In this document: piece by piece, positions 9,001-16,504 of the stretch
How positions within the stretch are numbered: the first letter of the stretch is position 1
How the letters are laid out: each line of letters starts with the position of its first letter
Origin: Coriobacteriaceae bacterium
GTDB lineage: Bacteria; Actinomycetota; Coriobacteriia; Coriobacteriales; Coriobacteriaceae
Assembly: GCA_025992855.1 (NCBI GenBank)
Contig: DAJPGB010000001.1
Coordinates: 2,170,001 to 2,234,000 of the forward strand
Length of the DNA: 64,000 bases
Direction of reading: 5' to 3'
The notes under the pieces: generated by a model
What the model was told of the DNA's origin: nothing
The model's database searches: none
Seen by the model: only the letters and a program-made list of their open reading frames with translations
Translations under genes and position numbers: made by a program

Positions 9001-10517
9001 AACACCGTGCAGCGGCTGCCGAGAACGGCGGGGGCTTTGGACGAAAATGCCTCGGTCGCGATATCCTCAACGGCTATTCCGAGGTTTTTGGCAAAACCCT
9101 CGAGGAACGAGCCGCAGCCCGCAGAGCACGCCTCGTTGACGACGATATCGGTCAGCACGCCGTGGTTGAGCCAGATGGCCTTCATATCCTGTCCGCCGAT
9201 GTCGAGCACGAAGGTCGCATCGGGAACGCATGCGCACGCGGCGCGGGCGTGCGCGACCGTCTCGACCGTATGGTAGTCGGCGTGGAACGCGCGCGCGAAA
9301 AGCTCCTCGCCGTATCCCGTGGTGCCCACGGCATCGATCGCAAGCGTGACTCCCGCTGTCTCCCAGCGGTTCTTCAAGCTGACAAGACCCTGTTGGGCGA
9401 CGTCGAGCGGTCTGCCGTTATTAGACGCGTAGAACGAATCGACAAGCTCACCCGCCTCATCGACCAGGGCGAACTTGGTCGTCGTGCTCCCCGAATCGAT
9501 ACCGAGCGCCACACGCACCGTCTCTCCGGGCGCATACGCATCCGGACCCTTTGCCGGCGTCTCTTTGCCATGGCGTGCCGTAAAATCCGCCTGCTCGGCA
9601 GGTGTGGCAAAAAAGGGCTGGGCAAGACGTCCCTCCCCGCTTGCGGGCGCGACCGTCTCGAGCTTATCCAGCCGGACAAAAGCGTCGGGAAGGTCGATCG
9701 GTTGGGACGATGCGAACATGTCGGTCAGCGACAGGGCGGCACCGCGCGCGACCATGATCTGCGGATCGCGCGGGACGATAACCTGATCGTCCGATAGATT
9801 CAGTTGCTCCCGGAACACGCGGACCAGTGTGGGGTTGTAGGCGAGCGTACCGCCCTCGAAGATTACCGGCGGCTCGATGTCGATACCCTGGGCCAGACCG
9901 CCGATCGTTTGGCGGGCGACCGCGTGAAGCGCCGAAAGCGCCAGGTCGGTGGTAGGAATGCCCTCGTTGAGCAGCGGCTGGATATCGGTCTTTGCGTACA
10001 CGCCGCAGCGGCCCGAGACCTCGTGGACGGTCGTTCCCCGGCTTGCGAGCTGCTCGAACTCGCCCGATTCGGTGCCGACCCCCATGAGCTTTGCCATCTC
10101 GTCGATAAATGCACCGGTACCGCCTGCGCACGAGCCGTTCATGCGCATGTCGGCAACCTCGATGTCTCCCTTATCGTTGGTGCGGAAGAAGATCATCTTG
10201 GCGTCTTGGCCGCCCAGCTCGATGGCGCAGCGCGTCTGCGGATAGAACCTGCTGATCGCGAGCGCGTTGGCGACCACCTCCTGAACGTACGAGGCGCCCA
10301 GCGCGGTCGCGATATCGCGCGCACCCGAGCCGGTCACCGCAACGCGCAGTGACTCATGGGGAAAGCGCTCGGCGAGCTCGCCGAGCATGGCGCGCACGCT
10401 CGCTGTCTGACACGCCCCGTGGCGGCGATATCCCCACCACGCCTCGGTCATATCCTCGTGCATCGCGTAAACTTTGGTCGTCGTCGACCCTACGTCCAGT
10501 CCTACTAGCAACGCCAT
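6078..10517 (-). CDS. Fused acyl-CoA dehydratase activase / 2-hydroxyacyl-CoA dehydratase-like megaprotein
   Basis: A 1479-residue protein with four blocks. Residues 1-320 are a BcrA/BadF/HgdC ASKHA ATPase (GLDVGSTTTKV; ELGGQDAKM; cluster-type Cys in NGSCAGGTGAF near 130 and GRCGVY near 171). Residues 330-600 are a second copy (GIDSGSTTTKF; DIGGQDMKAIW; NEACSAGCGSF; SRCTVFMNS). A Cys-rich joint follows (CRRCNNRC, then GNRCPRG). From about 715 come a DUF2229 domain (IGIPRVLEFWDTMPFW) and an HgdB-like C-terminal half. Family knowledge: such activases use ATP to inject an electron into a 2-hydroxyacyl-CoA dehydratase. Here donor and acceptor modules are in one chain; the substrate is unknown. 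It is coupled to the TetR gene, and a paralogue starts beyond the right edge. Confidence 0.88.
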   Translation of the reverse strand: MALLVGLDVGSTTTKVYAMHEDMTEAWWGYRRHGACQTASVRAMLGELAERFPHESLRVAVTGSGARDIATALGASYVQEVVANALAISRFYPQTRCAIELGGQDAKMIFFRTNDKGDIEVADMRMNGSCAGGTGAFIDEMAKLMGVGTESGEFEQLASRGTTVHEVSGRCGVYAKTDIQPLLNEGIPTTDLALSALHAVARQTIGGLAQGIDIEPPVIFEGGTLAYNPTLVRVFREQLNLSDDQVIVPRDPQIMVARGAALSLTDMFASSQPIDLPDAFVRLDKLETVAPASGEGRLAQPFFATPAEQADFTARHGKETPAKGPDAYAPGETVRVALGIDSGSTTTKFALVDEAGELVDSFYASNNGRPLDVAQQGLVSLKNRWETAGVTLAIDAVGTTGYGEELFARAFHADYHTVETVAHARAACACVPDATFVLDIGGQDMKAIWLNHGVLTDIVVNEACSAGCGSFLEGFAKNLGIAVEDIATEAFSSKAPAVLGSRCTVFMNSSVVSEQRRGKGPGDIMAGLCRSIIENVFTKVIRVSNLNRLGDKVVVQGGTFRNDAVLRAFEQYLGKPVTRAPHPGLMGAIGIALLAREECRKGDAGTSFIGLDAVERFEHREFGGVTCRRCNNRCQRAVVAFGDGSLYVTGNRCPRGGAISWDELVREVLAAEELRPQGACEAQAPGTGRDRTAAAPNLFVDREKLLFEPYPTVPVSGGRDVTIGIPRVLEFWDTMPFWSTFFSTLGFKVRVSGRSTKAMYERGLAHVTSDTVCFPAKLVHGHIRNLVDAGVDRIFMPIITTVPTENTASTSEWMCAVVKGYPYVMRNSDNPEERFGVPFDTPLFHWYDEGDRNRQLKAWCKETFDIDADLVAKATEQADRAQETFENQLQLRGRQVLENVHEDGGYAVVIASRPYHNDPLVNHGLPKLFSERGIPVLTPDAVPGVCNVDLSNSRIDIVNNYHARMLSCAVIVASTPELELVQMGSFGCGHDAYLTDEIARMMGEMGSKVPMMIKLDESDVAGPMGIRVRSFIESVNRRRAEERAEGARVHAVHPLDDPYKVKYTKRDRHDKIALVPNTSHAFCRLMTAAMRNQGVRAEALDIGREDAIRLGKRYVHNDICFPAQIVIGEALAALESGKYDPHDVAVVTGKYIGDCRLTHYMPLLRRALDDAGYDYVPVLTNDDVDAHNAHPGFKLGLGPSIQIAYGLPMIDALEAMLRRIRPYELEKGAADAAFDRALDEVIEGMERSGLRGQATGFKRALAIMDAVPYDRSNPHPTVLIVGEYLLNFHLGANHEIERYLEDNGLEVIEARMTDVIRKTYFYKHAQSREFHVDLSLPEKAWYATADNLFELAHDRCDRLGAASPLYEPPTRMPELVRASDKILHHTFDAGEGVLIPAEILEHAKRGCRNFVILQPFGCLPNHVVGRGLIHALKEQYPTAQFLPLDYDPDVSFANVENRLQMLIMNAKAQGCGEAHGETA

Positions 10518-10566
10518 AATGCTCCGTCTCTCGCATTTTTCCCGCTAGAGATATACCACTCTACGT

Positions 10567-10587
10567 AATACAACAGACTGTTGTATT
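10567..10587. promoter_or_regulatory. Perfect 21-bp palindrome, likely TetR operator
   Basis: AATACAACAG, a single central A, then CTGTTGTATT: 10-bp arms with no mismatch, 50 bases upstream of the megaprotein start codon. A -10-like TATATC lies about 20 bases downstream on the minus strand, so a bound repressor would cover the -35 region. Size and symmetry suit a TetR dimer, and the only regulator gene nearby is the coupled TetR. The assignment is inference. Confidence 0.72.
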
Positions 10588-10599
10588 TAAACTCCGTAT

Positions 10600-10632
10600 A
10601 AAAAGCGGCTGCCGAAACGCTTCAGCAGCCGC
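10600..10632 (-). terminator. Terminator between the DUF2798-like gene and the TetR operator
   Basis: GCGGCTGC (10605-10612) and GCAGCCGC (10625-10632) form an 8-bp GC stem followed on the minus strand by five T residues. It separates the upstream membrane-protein gene from the megaprotein promoter. The roughly 165 bases between it and the stop at 10799 show nothing recognisable. Confidence 0.8.
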
Positions 10633-10798
10633 CGAATGCACCAACAGATTGTTCTGCGCGCTAGCACGTCGGGCAACGGAGCAGCACGGGCCCTCCGGTC
10701 ATGCGCACCGCTCACGCCCGCGATGTCGCCGAGAGAGCTATCCACGCTTTGGGCTCCAACCAAGCAAGTCGCCCGCGCTCAGCAGATCCCTAAGCGAG

Positions 10799-11356
10799 CT
10801 ACTCGCACTCAGGAGCCATAGCCTGCTCCAAGAGCTCGGCATGCTCCTCCTCGAAAACCGTCCCCACAGGGAAGGCGCGACGGAAGACGAAGCGGGAAAT
10901 CGGACCGGCTACCAAAAGGTTCCACGGCAGCGCCATCACAAAATTATGCGGGATGTTGATCATCCAGATCGCGGGCACGGAATACAGGTTCGCAAGGATG
11001 CCGCCGGGCATGTGCGTCAGACCCTCACAGGCACCGTACAGCGACATGATGATGACCATGGGAACGACCATGCAGGAGCTGACGGCAAGCGTCATGGCAA
11101 GCGGCGAACTCTTGCCCGGCGTGACCAGGAATTTAAAGGCGAAACCCTTGGCAAGGGGGCTGGCAACAAACCAGTCGCAGCACATGGCAAAAATGTAGGC
11201 AACGGGGAAGCCGAGCCACGCGGCGGCAACAACCTCGCCGTTGATGGCCCCATGCTGCAGGGCAACGTTGTAGATGCTCATCCAGAGCACCATGCAAAAG
11301 CACATGATAAAGGTGAACAGCAGGCTCTCTCGTTTGTTGATAGGCATAAAGGGCAT
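10799..11356 (-). CDS. DUF2798-like integral membrane protein
   Basis: A hydrophobic protein of 185 residues with two related halves (from about residues 10 and 90), each with two transmembrane segments, e.g. LLFTFIMCFCMVLWMSIYN and LAMTLAVSSCMVVPMVIIM. This duplicated layout resembles DUF2798 proteins, whose function is not established. AAAGGA lies just upstream of the ATG at 11356 (MPFMPINKRES); the ATG at 11347 is an alternative. The tail is charged (GTVFEEEHAELLEQAM). The mRNA leader contains an unusually strong hairpin and a larger inverted repeat. Confidence 0.7.
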   Translation of the reverse strand: MPFMPINKRESLLFTFIMCFCMVLWMSIYNVALQHGAINGEVVAAAWLGFPVAYIFAMCCDWFVASPLAKGFAFKFLVTPGKSSPLAMTLAVSSCMVVPMVIIMSLYGACEGLTHMPGGILANLYSVPAIWMINIPHNFVMALPWNLLVAGPISRFVFRRAFPVGTVFEEEHAELLEQAMAPECE

Positions 11357-11395
11357 TGTCCTTTCTGTGTTACGCCGCGGCACCACGCAACAAAA

Positions 11396-11442
11396 ACGGG
11401 CGGGCAAGATGGAGCTGTTGGGACTTCATCTCGCCCGCCCGT
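11396..11442 (-). promoter_or_regulatory. Strong leader hairpin with T tract (attenuator-like)
   Basis: ACGGGCGGGCAAGATG (11396-11411) pairs with CATCTCGCCCGCCCGT (11427-11442) with one mismatch. On the minus strand the stem is followed by GTTTTTG, so it looks like an intrinsic terminator about 40 bases upstream of the DUF2798-like start codon. It may be a leader attenuator or the terminator of an upstream transcript; no known riboswitch fold was recognised. Confidence 0.6.
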
Positions 11443-11555
11443 GGTACGTGCGTCTGCGACTACTTATGTGGTGGAACTACCCTAACACGAACGGCGCGCG
11501 CTTCGTAAGCGTTGAGTTTATGGAGATGCAGGGCACCAATAATCCCCCCCCCCGA

Positions 11556-11638
11556 CCCCATAAGTTGCGGTGGAATACGGACTGTTTTGACCCTTTAAGC
11601 AGCAATTCAGTCCCTATTTCACCGCAACTCATTGGGGG
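11556..11638. repeat. Long imperfect inverted repeat (about 29-bp arms)
   Basis: The arm at 11556-11584 (starts CCCCATAAGTTGCGG, ends ATACGGACTG) pairs with 11608-11637 (starts CAGTCCCTATTTC, ends CATTGGGG) around a 23-base loop. It abuts a CCTGTCCC hairpin and a 10-C homopolymer at 11544-11553. The 11357-11667 region has no gene. Confidence 0.75.
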
Positions 11639-11665
11639 TGCAAAGTAACCTGTCCCCTTTGCACC
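11637..11665. repeat. CCTGTCCC-loop hairpin at the ThrE-like stop codon
   Basis: The stem GGTGCAAAG / CTTTGCACC encloses a loop carrying CCTGTCCC. The element ends two bases before the stop codon of the gene at 11668. It shares its loop with elements at 19271, 45473, 48104, 50343 and 50422. Confidence 0.75.
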
Positions 11666-11667
11666 AA

Positions 11668-13236
11668 TTAGCTGGTGTGGCGCCAGCGAGGGTCGGTGAG
11701 TGTACGTGCCACACCCAGACCAACGGGCAAAAACGCCACGATGAGCACTGCACGCACAAACCAACCGAGCATATTGACTGTGTCGAAGGTGCACATGTAA
11801 TACATCGAGCGATACAGATACAAACCCGGCACCATAATGACAATCGAAGGCACCGTGAGAGCGATACGCGGGTAGGTGAGCTTGACTTCGGCCAAGCTTG
11901 CCAGCAGACCCGATACCAGCGCGCCGATAAACGCTGCTGCCTCGGGAGGCATTCCCGTGCTGAGGCCCAGGAAGGGAATCATCGTCGGCGCATCGACGAG
12001 CGTAAGGCGCAGGGTATTGGAAACGGCGCCGATCAACCCAGCTGCCGCGGCCATCTTTACCGGGCTGTTGAACATCACCGAGAAGCCGAATACGCCAACG
12101 AAGCTCATCACCACGCGCAGGAGCGTAAGGGCAAGCGGCGAAAGGCCGAGCGGGGCAAAATCATCCGGTGCCAGCCCCACACACTCGGCAACCATCCAGC
12201 CCACAAGGGTCGCCATCACAATAATCGACACGGCATACGAAAGACGCTCAATGCCGCTTCGCATATCGAGCTTAGCGATGTCGAGGCCTGCCGTAATGAG
12301 GGGAAAGCCGGGAATCACGAAGAGCATGGCGCCGATATAGCCTTCTTGGTGCGACATTGCCCCCGGTACGACCTGGCCAAGGCCGAGCAATGCCAGCAGA
12401 TACGAAACGCAAGCGAGCGCAACGCCCGTCGTCAGCGCGCTAAACTGGCCAAGACCCTGCTTGAGAATATGGGAGCGAGCAAAGTTACCGACACCAGCGC
12501 CTACGAATGCGCAGGCCATCTCGATAGGGCCGCCGCCGAGCAAAAAGACGAAGGCGCCGCAAGCACAGGCTGCCGCAAGGCCCTGTTGCCAGGGAGAGTA
12601 ATCGGGTTTTGAGCTCTCAACGGTCCTGAGCATCTCGTGGTACTCGTGTACCGTGAAGCGACGACCATAGGTCTCGATTTCCTTGAGGAAACTCTCCATC
12701 ATCCAAATGCGATGGGTATTGACTCCCGTTGTGGGCAGGCTGACAACCTCGTTAAAGCAGTGGCCATCTTCGATGCAAGTACACTCAAACGACAGAAGGC
12801 TCAGGTCGACGTGAATCGTGACGCCGAGTACGGCAGCAACACGATTCATGGTATCGCGCACGCGCCAGGCACCTGTTCCGCTTGCCAGCATAAGCATGCC
12901 GGTGCGGCAGATGATGGATGACTTATCGGTGAGCGGCGCATCGACGGCAAGCTCATCGCCTGCCGTCACGATCTGGTGCCAGTCAGTTTTCATATGGAGC
13001 GCGCCGGCACGAACGCCGTGGTGCATGGGGGCTCTCGAAAGCAGCGAGTCAAGGCGCGAAGGCTGTGGGGGCTCCACTGATTCACCCTCAACCTCATCAG
13101 CCTCTTCATCGACCAGATCAAAGGAATCAAGCGGCGCTGGCTCGCGACGGTCGATCAGCTCCTCGTCCTCATCATCAAAGTAATTGAACTGATCGAGCAT
13201 GTCCTCTTCGATTGCACGCTCGCTCGCGTCGTCCAT
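11668..13236 (-). CDS. ThrE-like threonine/serine exporter (DUF1212 + DUF3815 fusion)
   Basis: A membrane protein of 522 residues. After an acidic N-terminal tail (about 1-75), a soluble stretch (SSIICRTGMLMLASGTGAWR; TCIEDGHCFNEVVSLPTTG) matches the ThrE N-terminal domain. From about residue 205 some ten hydrophobic segments follow, e.g. GLAAACACGAFVFLLGGG and AMLFVIPGFPLITAGLDIA, the latter close to the conserved PGFPLxxA block. In Corynebacterium ThrE exports threonine and serine by proton motive force; the substrate here is not tested. The start at 13236 is chosen because AGGAAGGGAG precedes it by seven bases and it avoids an unusual 15-residue extension. Confidence 0.87.
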   Translation of the reverse strand: MDDASERAIEEDMLDQFNYFDDEDEELIDRREPAPLDSFDLVDEEADEVEGESVEPPQPSRLDSLLSRAPMHHGVRAGALHMKTDWHQIVTAGDELAVDAPLTDKSSIICRTGMLMLASGTGAWRVRDTMNRVAAVLGVTIHVDLSLLSFECTCIEDGHCFNEVVSLPTTGVNTHRIWMMESFLKEIETYGRRFTVHEYHEMLRTVESSKPDYSPWQQGLAAACACGAFVFLLGGGPIEMACAFVGAGVGNFARSHILKQGLGQFSALTTGVALACVSYLLALLGLGQVVPGAMSHQEGYIGAMLFVIPGFPLITAGLDIAKLDMRSGIERLSYAVSIIVMATLVGWMVAECVGLAPDDFAPLGLSPLALTLLRVVMSFVGVFGFSVMFNSPVKMAAAAGLIGAVSNTLRLTLVDAPTMIPFLGLSTGMPPEAAAFIGALVSGLLASLAEVKLTYPRIALTVPSIVIMVPGLYLYRSMYYMCTFDTVNMLGWFVRAVLIVAFLPVGLGVARTLTDPRWRHTS

Positions 13237-13342
13237 ATAGACGCTCCCTTCCTGCCGACTAACACCCATCCTAGGCAGCAACGGCTAAAGGAAACATAAA
13301 AGAGACGACTGTCATGCGAGCCATGTGGGCAATAGCCGTTGG

Positions 13343-13373
13343 GTAGTCGTTTAAGAACGTCCCCAATGACTAC
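13343..13373. repeat. Small inverted repeat GTAGTC...GACTAC
   Basis: GTAGTC (13343-13348) and GACTAC (13368-13373) enclose a loop with AACGTCCCCAATG. It has the size and look of a REP-type hairpin and lies in the gene-free stretch 13237-13571. Confidence 0.5.
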
Positions 13374-13428
13374 ATCGATGTTCTAAGTGTCAACCAAGTC
13401 AACGCCGCAGATAGAGGACGGACAGCGA

Positions 13429-13528
13429 GCGACGTCCAGGGCGAACAAGTTGGCATGAAAAAGGCAAGGCATAGACCTTCTGGTCATGCCTTGCCTTTTG
13501 AATGACAAATTGTCGCCCTGGACGTCGC
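13429..13528. repeat. 16-bp perfect inverted repeat nesting the lysS terminator
   Basis: GCGACGTCCAGGGCGA (13429-13444) is repeated inverted as TCGCCCTGGACGTCGC (13513-13528). The 68 bases between contain the lysS terminator, so the whole forms a two-tier stem. Confidence 0.75.
13459..13499 (-). terminator. lysS terminator (symmetrical, may act both ways)
   Basis: AAAAGGCAAGGCAT (13459-13472) pairs with ATGCCTTGCCTTTT (13486-13499); the GACC/GGTC extension tightens the loop. T tracts are present on both strands. Confidence 0.85.
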
Positions 13529-13541
13529 GCAGCGTCGAGCC

Positions 13542-13568
13542 GTTACGCGGTTCGTAGAACCGCGTAAC
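13542..13568. repeat. GTTACGCGGTT hairpin next to the lysS stop
   Basis: GTTACGCGGTT / AACCGCGTAAC with a five-base loop, three bases from the lysS stop codon. A near-identical hairpin sits beside the dtd stop at 18059-18086. Confidence 0.8.
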
Positions 13569-13571
13569 TAG

Positions 13572-15536
13572 TTAGTACATCTTTGCGCCGGCGGGAATGG
13601 AAGCGTCGAGCTGAATCAGGTTAAGGCGCTCCTCGCCCCCCTCCTCGTGGATGGCACTGATGAGCATGCCGCAGCTGGGGATGCCCATCATCTTACGCGG
13701 AGGCAGATTGGTGATGGCAAGCAGGGTCTTGCCGACCAGGTCCTCGGGCTCATAGTATTCATGGATGCCGGAGAGGATGGTGCGGTCGGTGCCGGTGCCG
13801 TCGTCGAGCGTAAAGTTCAGCAGCTTCTTGGACTTCTTGACGGCCTCGCATGCCTTGACCTTCACGGCGCGGAAGTCGCTCTTGGAGAAGGTATCAAAGT
13901 CGACGAACTCCTCAAACAGCGGCTCGACGGCGATCTTGGAGTAATCAACCGTGGGCTTGAGCGGCTTGACGAACGGGCTCGCGGTGTTGCCGGCCTCGGC
14001 AGCCTTGGCGGCAGCGGCACCGGACTGGAAACCCTTCTCGGGCTTCATGTGCGGGAACAGTAGCACGTCGCGGATGGAAGCCTGGTTGGTGAGCAGCATG
14101 ACCACGCGGTCGATACCGATGCCGATGCCGCCCGCGGGAGGCATACCGTACTCGAGGGCGCGCACGTAGTCCTCGTCGTACTCCATGGCCTCGTCGTCGC
14201 CGCCAGCCTTCTCGGCCATCTGAGCGGCAAAGCGCTCGGCCTGGTCGACCGGGTCGTTGAGCTCGGAGAACGCATTGGCGTACTCGTGACCGGCAATAAC
14301 CAGCTCAAAGCGGTGCGTCAGGCGCGGGTCGTCCTCAAAGCGCTTGGCAAGCGGGCTGACCTCGATGGGGTAATCGCACACGAACGTGGGGTTGACGATG
14401 GTGTCCTCGCCCAGCTCATCGTAGATCTCGGCGATAATCTTGCCGGCGGTCCACTCGGGCTTAATCTCCAGGCCCTTCTCGCGCGCGGCGGCAGCAAGCT
14501 CCTCGACCGGCGTGTCGATGGTGACCTGCTTGCCGAGTACGTCGGAGACGATGTCGGTCATGGGACGGCTGGCCCACTCACCAGAAAGGTCGATGGTCTG
14601 GCCCTGGTACTCGATGACCTCGGGGTTGCCGATGGCCTTGTTAGCCGCCTTAATGACACCCTGGGCGAGCGCCTTCATACCCTCGAGGTCGGAGAAGGCA
14701 CGGTAGGCCTCCATCGTGGTGAACTCGGGATTGTGGGTAAGGTCCATGCCCTCGTTACGGAAGATACGGCCGATCTCGAACACGCGCTCAAAACCGCCGA
14801 CGATGCAGCGCTTGAGGTGCAGCTCGGTAGCAATACGCAGGTAGCACTCCTGATCGAGCGCGTTGAAGTGCGTGATGAACGGCTTGGCAGTAGCGCCGCC
14901 CTGGATGGTCTGCAGGATGGGGGTTTCGACCTCCATGTAGCCGTCGGACTCCATAAAGCGACGGAAGGTGGAAAGAATCTGCGAACGCTTACGGAAGGTC
15001 TCGCGAACGTCGTCGTTGGCGATCAGGTCGACATAGCGCTGGCGATAGCGGGTCTCCTTGTCGGAAAGACCGTGGAACTTCTCGGGCAGCGGACGAACGG
15101 CCTTGGAAAGCAGGGTCGCGCTCTTAGGGGCAACGGAAAGCTGGCCGCGCTGGGTGCGCACAACCACGCCGGTCACGCCCAGGATGTCGCCCAGGTCGAG
15201 GGACTTGAGCGTATTCCAGGCAGCCTCGTCCATGTCGTTGATGCGGCAGAACAGCTGAATCTCGGCAGTCGCATCGCGCACGACGATGAACATGATCTTG
15301 CCCTGACCGCGCTTGGCGACCACACGGCCGGCGATCTTCACGACGTCCTCGGTGTCCTCGCCATCGGCAAGCTCGGCGTACTTAGCCTCGATATCGGCAA
15401 CGTAGTCCTCAAGCTCAGAGTGCTCGGGATAGGGGTTCTGGCCCGCCTCGAACAGGGCGGCGCGCTTGGCCAGGCGGGTGGCGCGCTCGTCGTTGAGCGT
15501 CGATGCCTGATCGGCGGCGTTCTGGTTCTCTGCCAT
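13572..15536 (-). CDS. lysS: Lysyl-tRNA synthetase, class II, with fused C-terminal tRNA-binding domain
   Basis: LysRS of 654 residues, about 150 longer than the usual bacterial enzyme. The anticodon-binding OB fold (KIAGRVVAKRGQGKIMFIVVRD) is followed by class II motif 1 (LSTFRRFMESDGYMEVETPIL), motif 2 (FEIGRIFRNEGMDLTHNPEFT) and motif 3 (GGIGIGIDRVVMLL). From about residue 545 a second OB-type domain appears (FSKSDFRAVKVKACEAVKKS; TNLPPRKMMGIPSCGMLIS), the EMAPII/Trbp111-like tRNA-binding module found at the C-terminus of MetRS. GAGGAG seven bases before the ATG at 15536 supports the start. greA lies 80 bases upstream across a weak hairpin. Confidence 0.96.
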   Translation of the reverse strand: MAENQNAADQASTLNDERATRLAKRAALFEAGQNPYPEHSELEDYVADIEAKYAELADGEDTEDVVKIAGRVVAKRGQGKIMFIVVRDATAEIQLFCRINDMDEAAWNTLKSLDLGDILGVTGVVVRTQRGQLSVAPKSATLLSKAVRPLPEKFHGLSDKETRYRQRYVDLIANDDVRETFRKRSQILSTFRRFMESDGYMEVETPILQTIQGGATAKPFITHFNALDQECYLRIATELHLKRCIVGGFERVFEIGRIFRNEGMDLTHNPEFTTMEAYRAFSDLEGMKALAQGVIKAANKAIGNPEVIEYQGQTIDLSGEWASRPMTDIVSDVLGKQVTIDTPVEELAAAAREKGLEIKPEWTAGKIIAEIYDELGEDTIVNPTFVCDYPIEVSPLAKRFEDDPRLTHRFELVIAGHEYANAFSELNDPVDQAERFAAQMAEKAGGDDEAMEYDEDYVRALEYGMPPAGGIGIGIDRVVMLLTNQASIRDVLLFPHMKPEKGFQSGAAAAKAAEAGNTASPFVKPLKPTVDYSKIAVEPLFEEFVDFDTFSKSDFRAVKVKACEAVKKSKKLLNFTLDDGTGTDRTILSGIHEYYEPEDLVGKTLLAITNLPPRKMMGIPSCGMLISAIHEEGGEERLNLIQLDASIPAGAKMY

Positions 15537-15558
15537 AAGTTAGCTCCTCAAACTAAAA

Positions 15559-15587
15559 CGCTCCCCAGGATTCGGTCCCAGGGAGCG
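15559..15587 (-). terminator. Weak hairpin between greA and lysS
   Basis: CGCTCCC / GGGAGCG stem with TTTTAG after it on the minus strand. It may attenuate read-through from greA into lysS. Confidence 0.55.
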
Positions 15588-15615
15588 AAAACATACCTTT
15601 ACGCGGGACCGTGGT

Positions 15616-16086
15616 CTAGCGTGCGATCTTGGCGATGGTGTAGACGCGAGTCTTGCCGGAAGGCGTAACGACTTCGACGGAGTCGCCCTCGCCGTGACCG
15701 ATGATGGCGTGGCCGACCGGAGACTCGTTGGAAATCTTGTGCTCGAGCGAGTTGGTCTCGGTGGTACCGACGAGCGTGACTTCCATGACCTCACCGTTGG
15801 GATCAATCAGAGAAACGGTGGAACCGATGGAGACGGTCAGATCACCTGTGGTGGCAGCAACCTGAGCGTTGGCAAGGATGGCCTGGATCTCGGCAATACG
15901 AGCGGCGTTCTGGGCCTGCTTGTCCTTGGCGGCATCGTACTCGGAGTTCTCCGAAAGGTCGCCGAACGCGCGGGCTTCCTTGATGTCCTCGACGATCTCC
16001 TTGGCGTAATCACCCTCACGCCAAGCGAGCTCCTCGACGAGCTTCTGGCGGCCCTCAGCGGTCAGTACGATCTGGCTTGCGTCCAT
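15616..16086 (-). CDS. greA: Transcription elongation factor GreA
   Basis: A 156-residue GreA, normal length. It rescues backtracked RNA polymerase by stimulating transcript cleavage. The N-terminal coiled coil ends in the acidic tip block ARAFGDLSENSEYDAAK, whose Asp and Glu act at the polymerase catalytic site. The C-terminal FKBP-like domain has VSLIDPNGEVMEVTLVG and SPVGHAIIGHGEGDSVEV. The ATG at 16086 follows GGGGAG by eight bases and begins MDASQIVLTAEG; the frame extends ten codons further upstream without an RBS. It precedes lysS, probably co-transcribed. Confidence 0.96.
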   Translation of the reverse strand: MDASQIVLTAEGRQKLVEELAWREGDYAKEIVEDIKEARAFGDLSENSEYDAAKDKQAQNAARIAEIQAILANAQVAATTGDLTVSIGSTVSLIDPNGEVMEVTLVGTTETNSLEHKISNESPVGHAIIGHGEGDSVEVVTPSGKTRVYTIAKIAR

Positions 16087-16139
16087 ACGGATATCTCCCC
16101 AACTCTGATCAAACAATCAACTGTCAACAAAACGAAAAA

Positions 16140-16167
16140 GACCGGCTAGCCTGCGGGCAAGCCGGTC
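16140..16167 (-). terminator. Terminator of tatA
   Basis: GACCGGCT / AGCCGGTC stem followed on the minus strand by TTTTTCGTTTTG, between tatA and greA. Confidence 0.85.
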
Positions 16168-16192
16168 AGGTGCTCACCCCAAAGGGATGGGA

Positions 16193-16468
16193 CTACTCTG
16201 CGTCCGCGTCGCTGTCCTCTGCCTGCTTCTTCTTGGCAGCAGCGAGCTTGGCCTCGAGCTCAGCGATCTCCTTGTCCTCCTCGGACTGCTCGACCACGAC
16301 CTCCTCGGCCTGCTTGGTCTCGGCCTTATCGTCGCCCTCCATACCCTCACGGATATTCTTGACGGTAGAGCCGAGGGACTTGCCGAGCTTCGGCAGGTTC
16401 TTGGGCCCGAAGATAATCAGGACAACGACGAGAATAATGATGAGCTCAGGAGCCCTCAGTCCAAACAT
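16193..16468 (-). CDS. tatA: Twin-arginine translocase TatA/TatE-like subunit
   Basis: A 91-residue single-span protein that forms the pore-like oligomer of the Tat export pathway. The TatA signature is complete: a short N-terminal transmembrane helix (ELIIILVVVLIIFGPKNLPKLG), the FG hinge before the amphipathic helix (GKSLGSTVKNIREGME), and a charged tail rich in Glu, Lys and Ala. The start at 16468 follows GGAGG by six bases; further upstream codons lack an RBS. tatC is not in this window. Transcription probably starts at the promoter at 16505-16533. Confidence 0.92.
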   Translation of the reverse strand: MFGLRAPELIIILVVVLIIFGPKNLPKLGKSLGSTVKNIREGMEGDDKAETKQAEEVVVEQSEEDKEIAELEAKLAAAKKKQAEDSDADAE

Positions 16469-16504
16469 GTAGACCTCCACAATACAGCGAGACAAGCTCG
16501 AATG

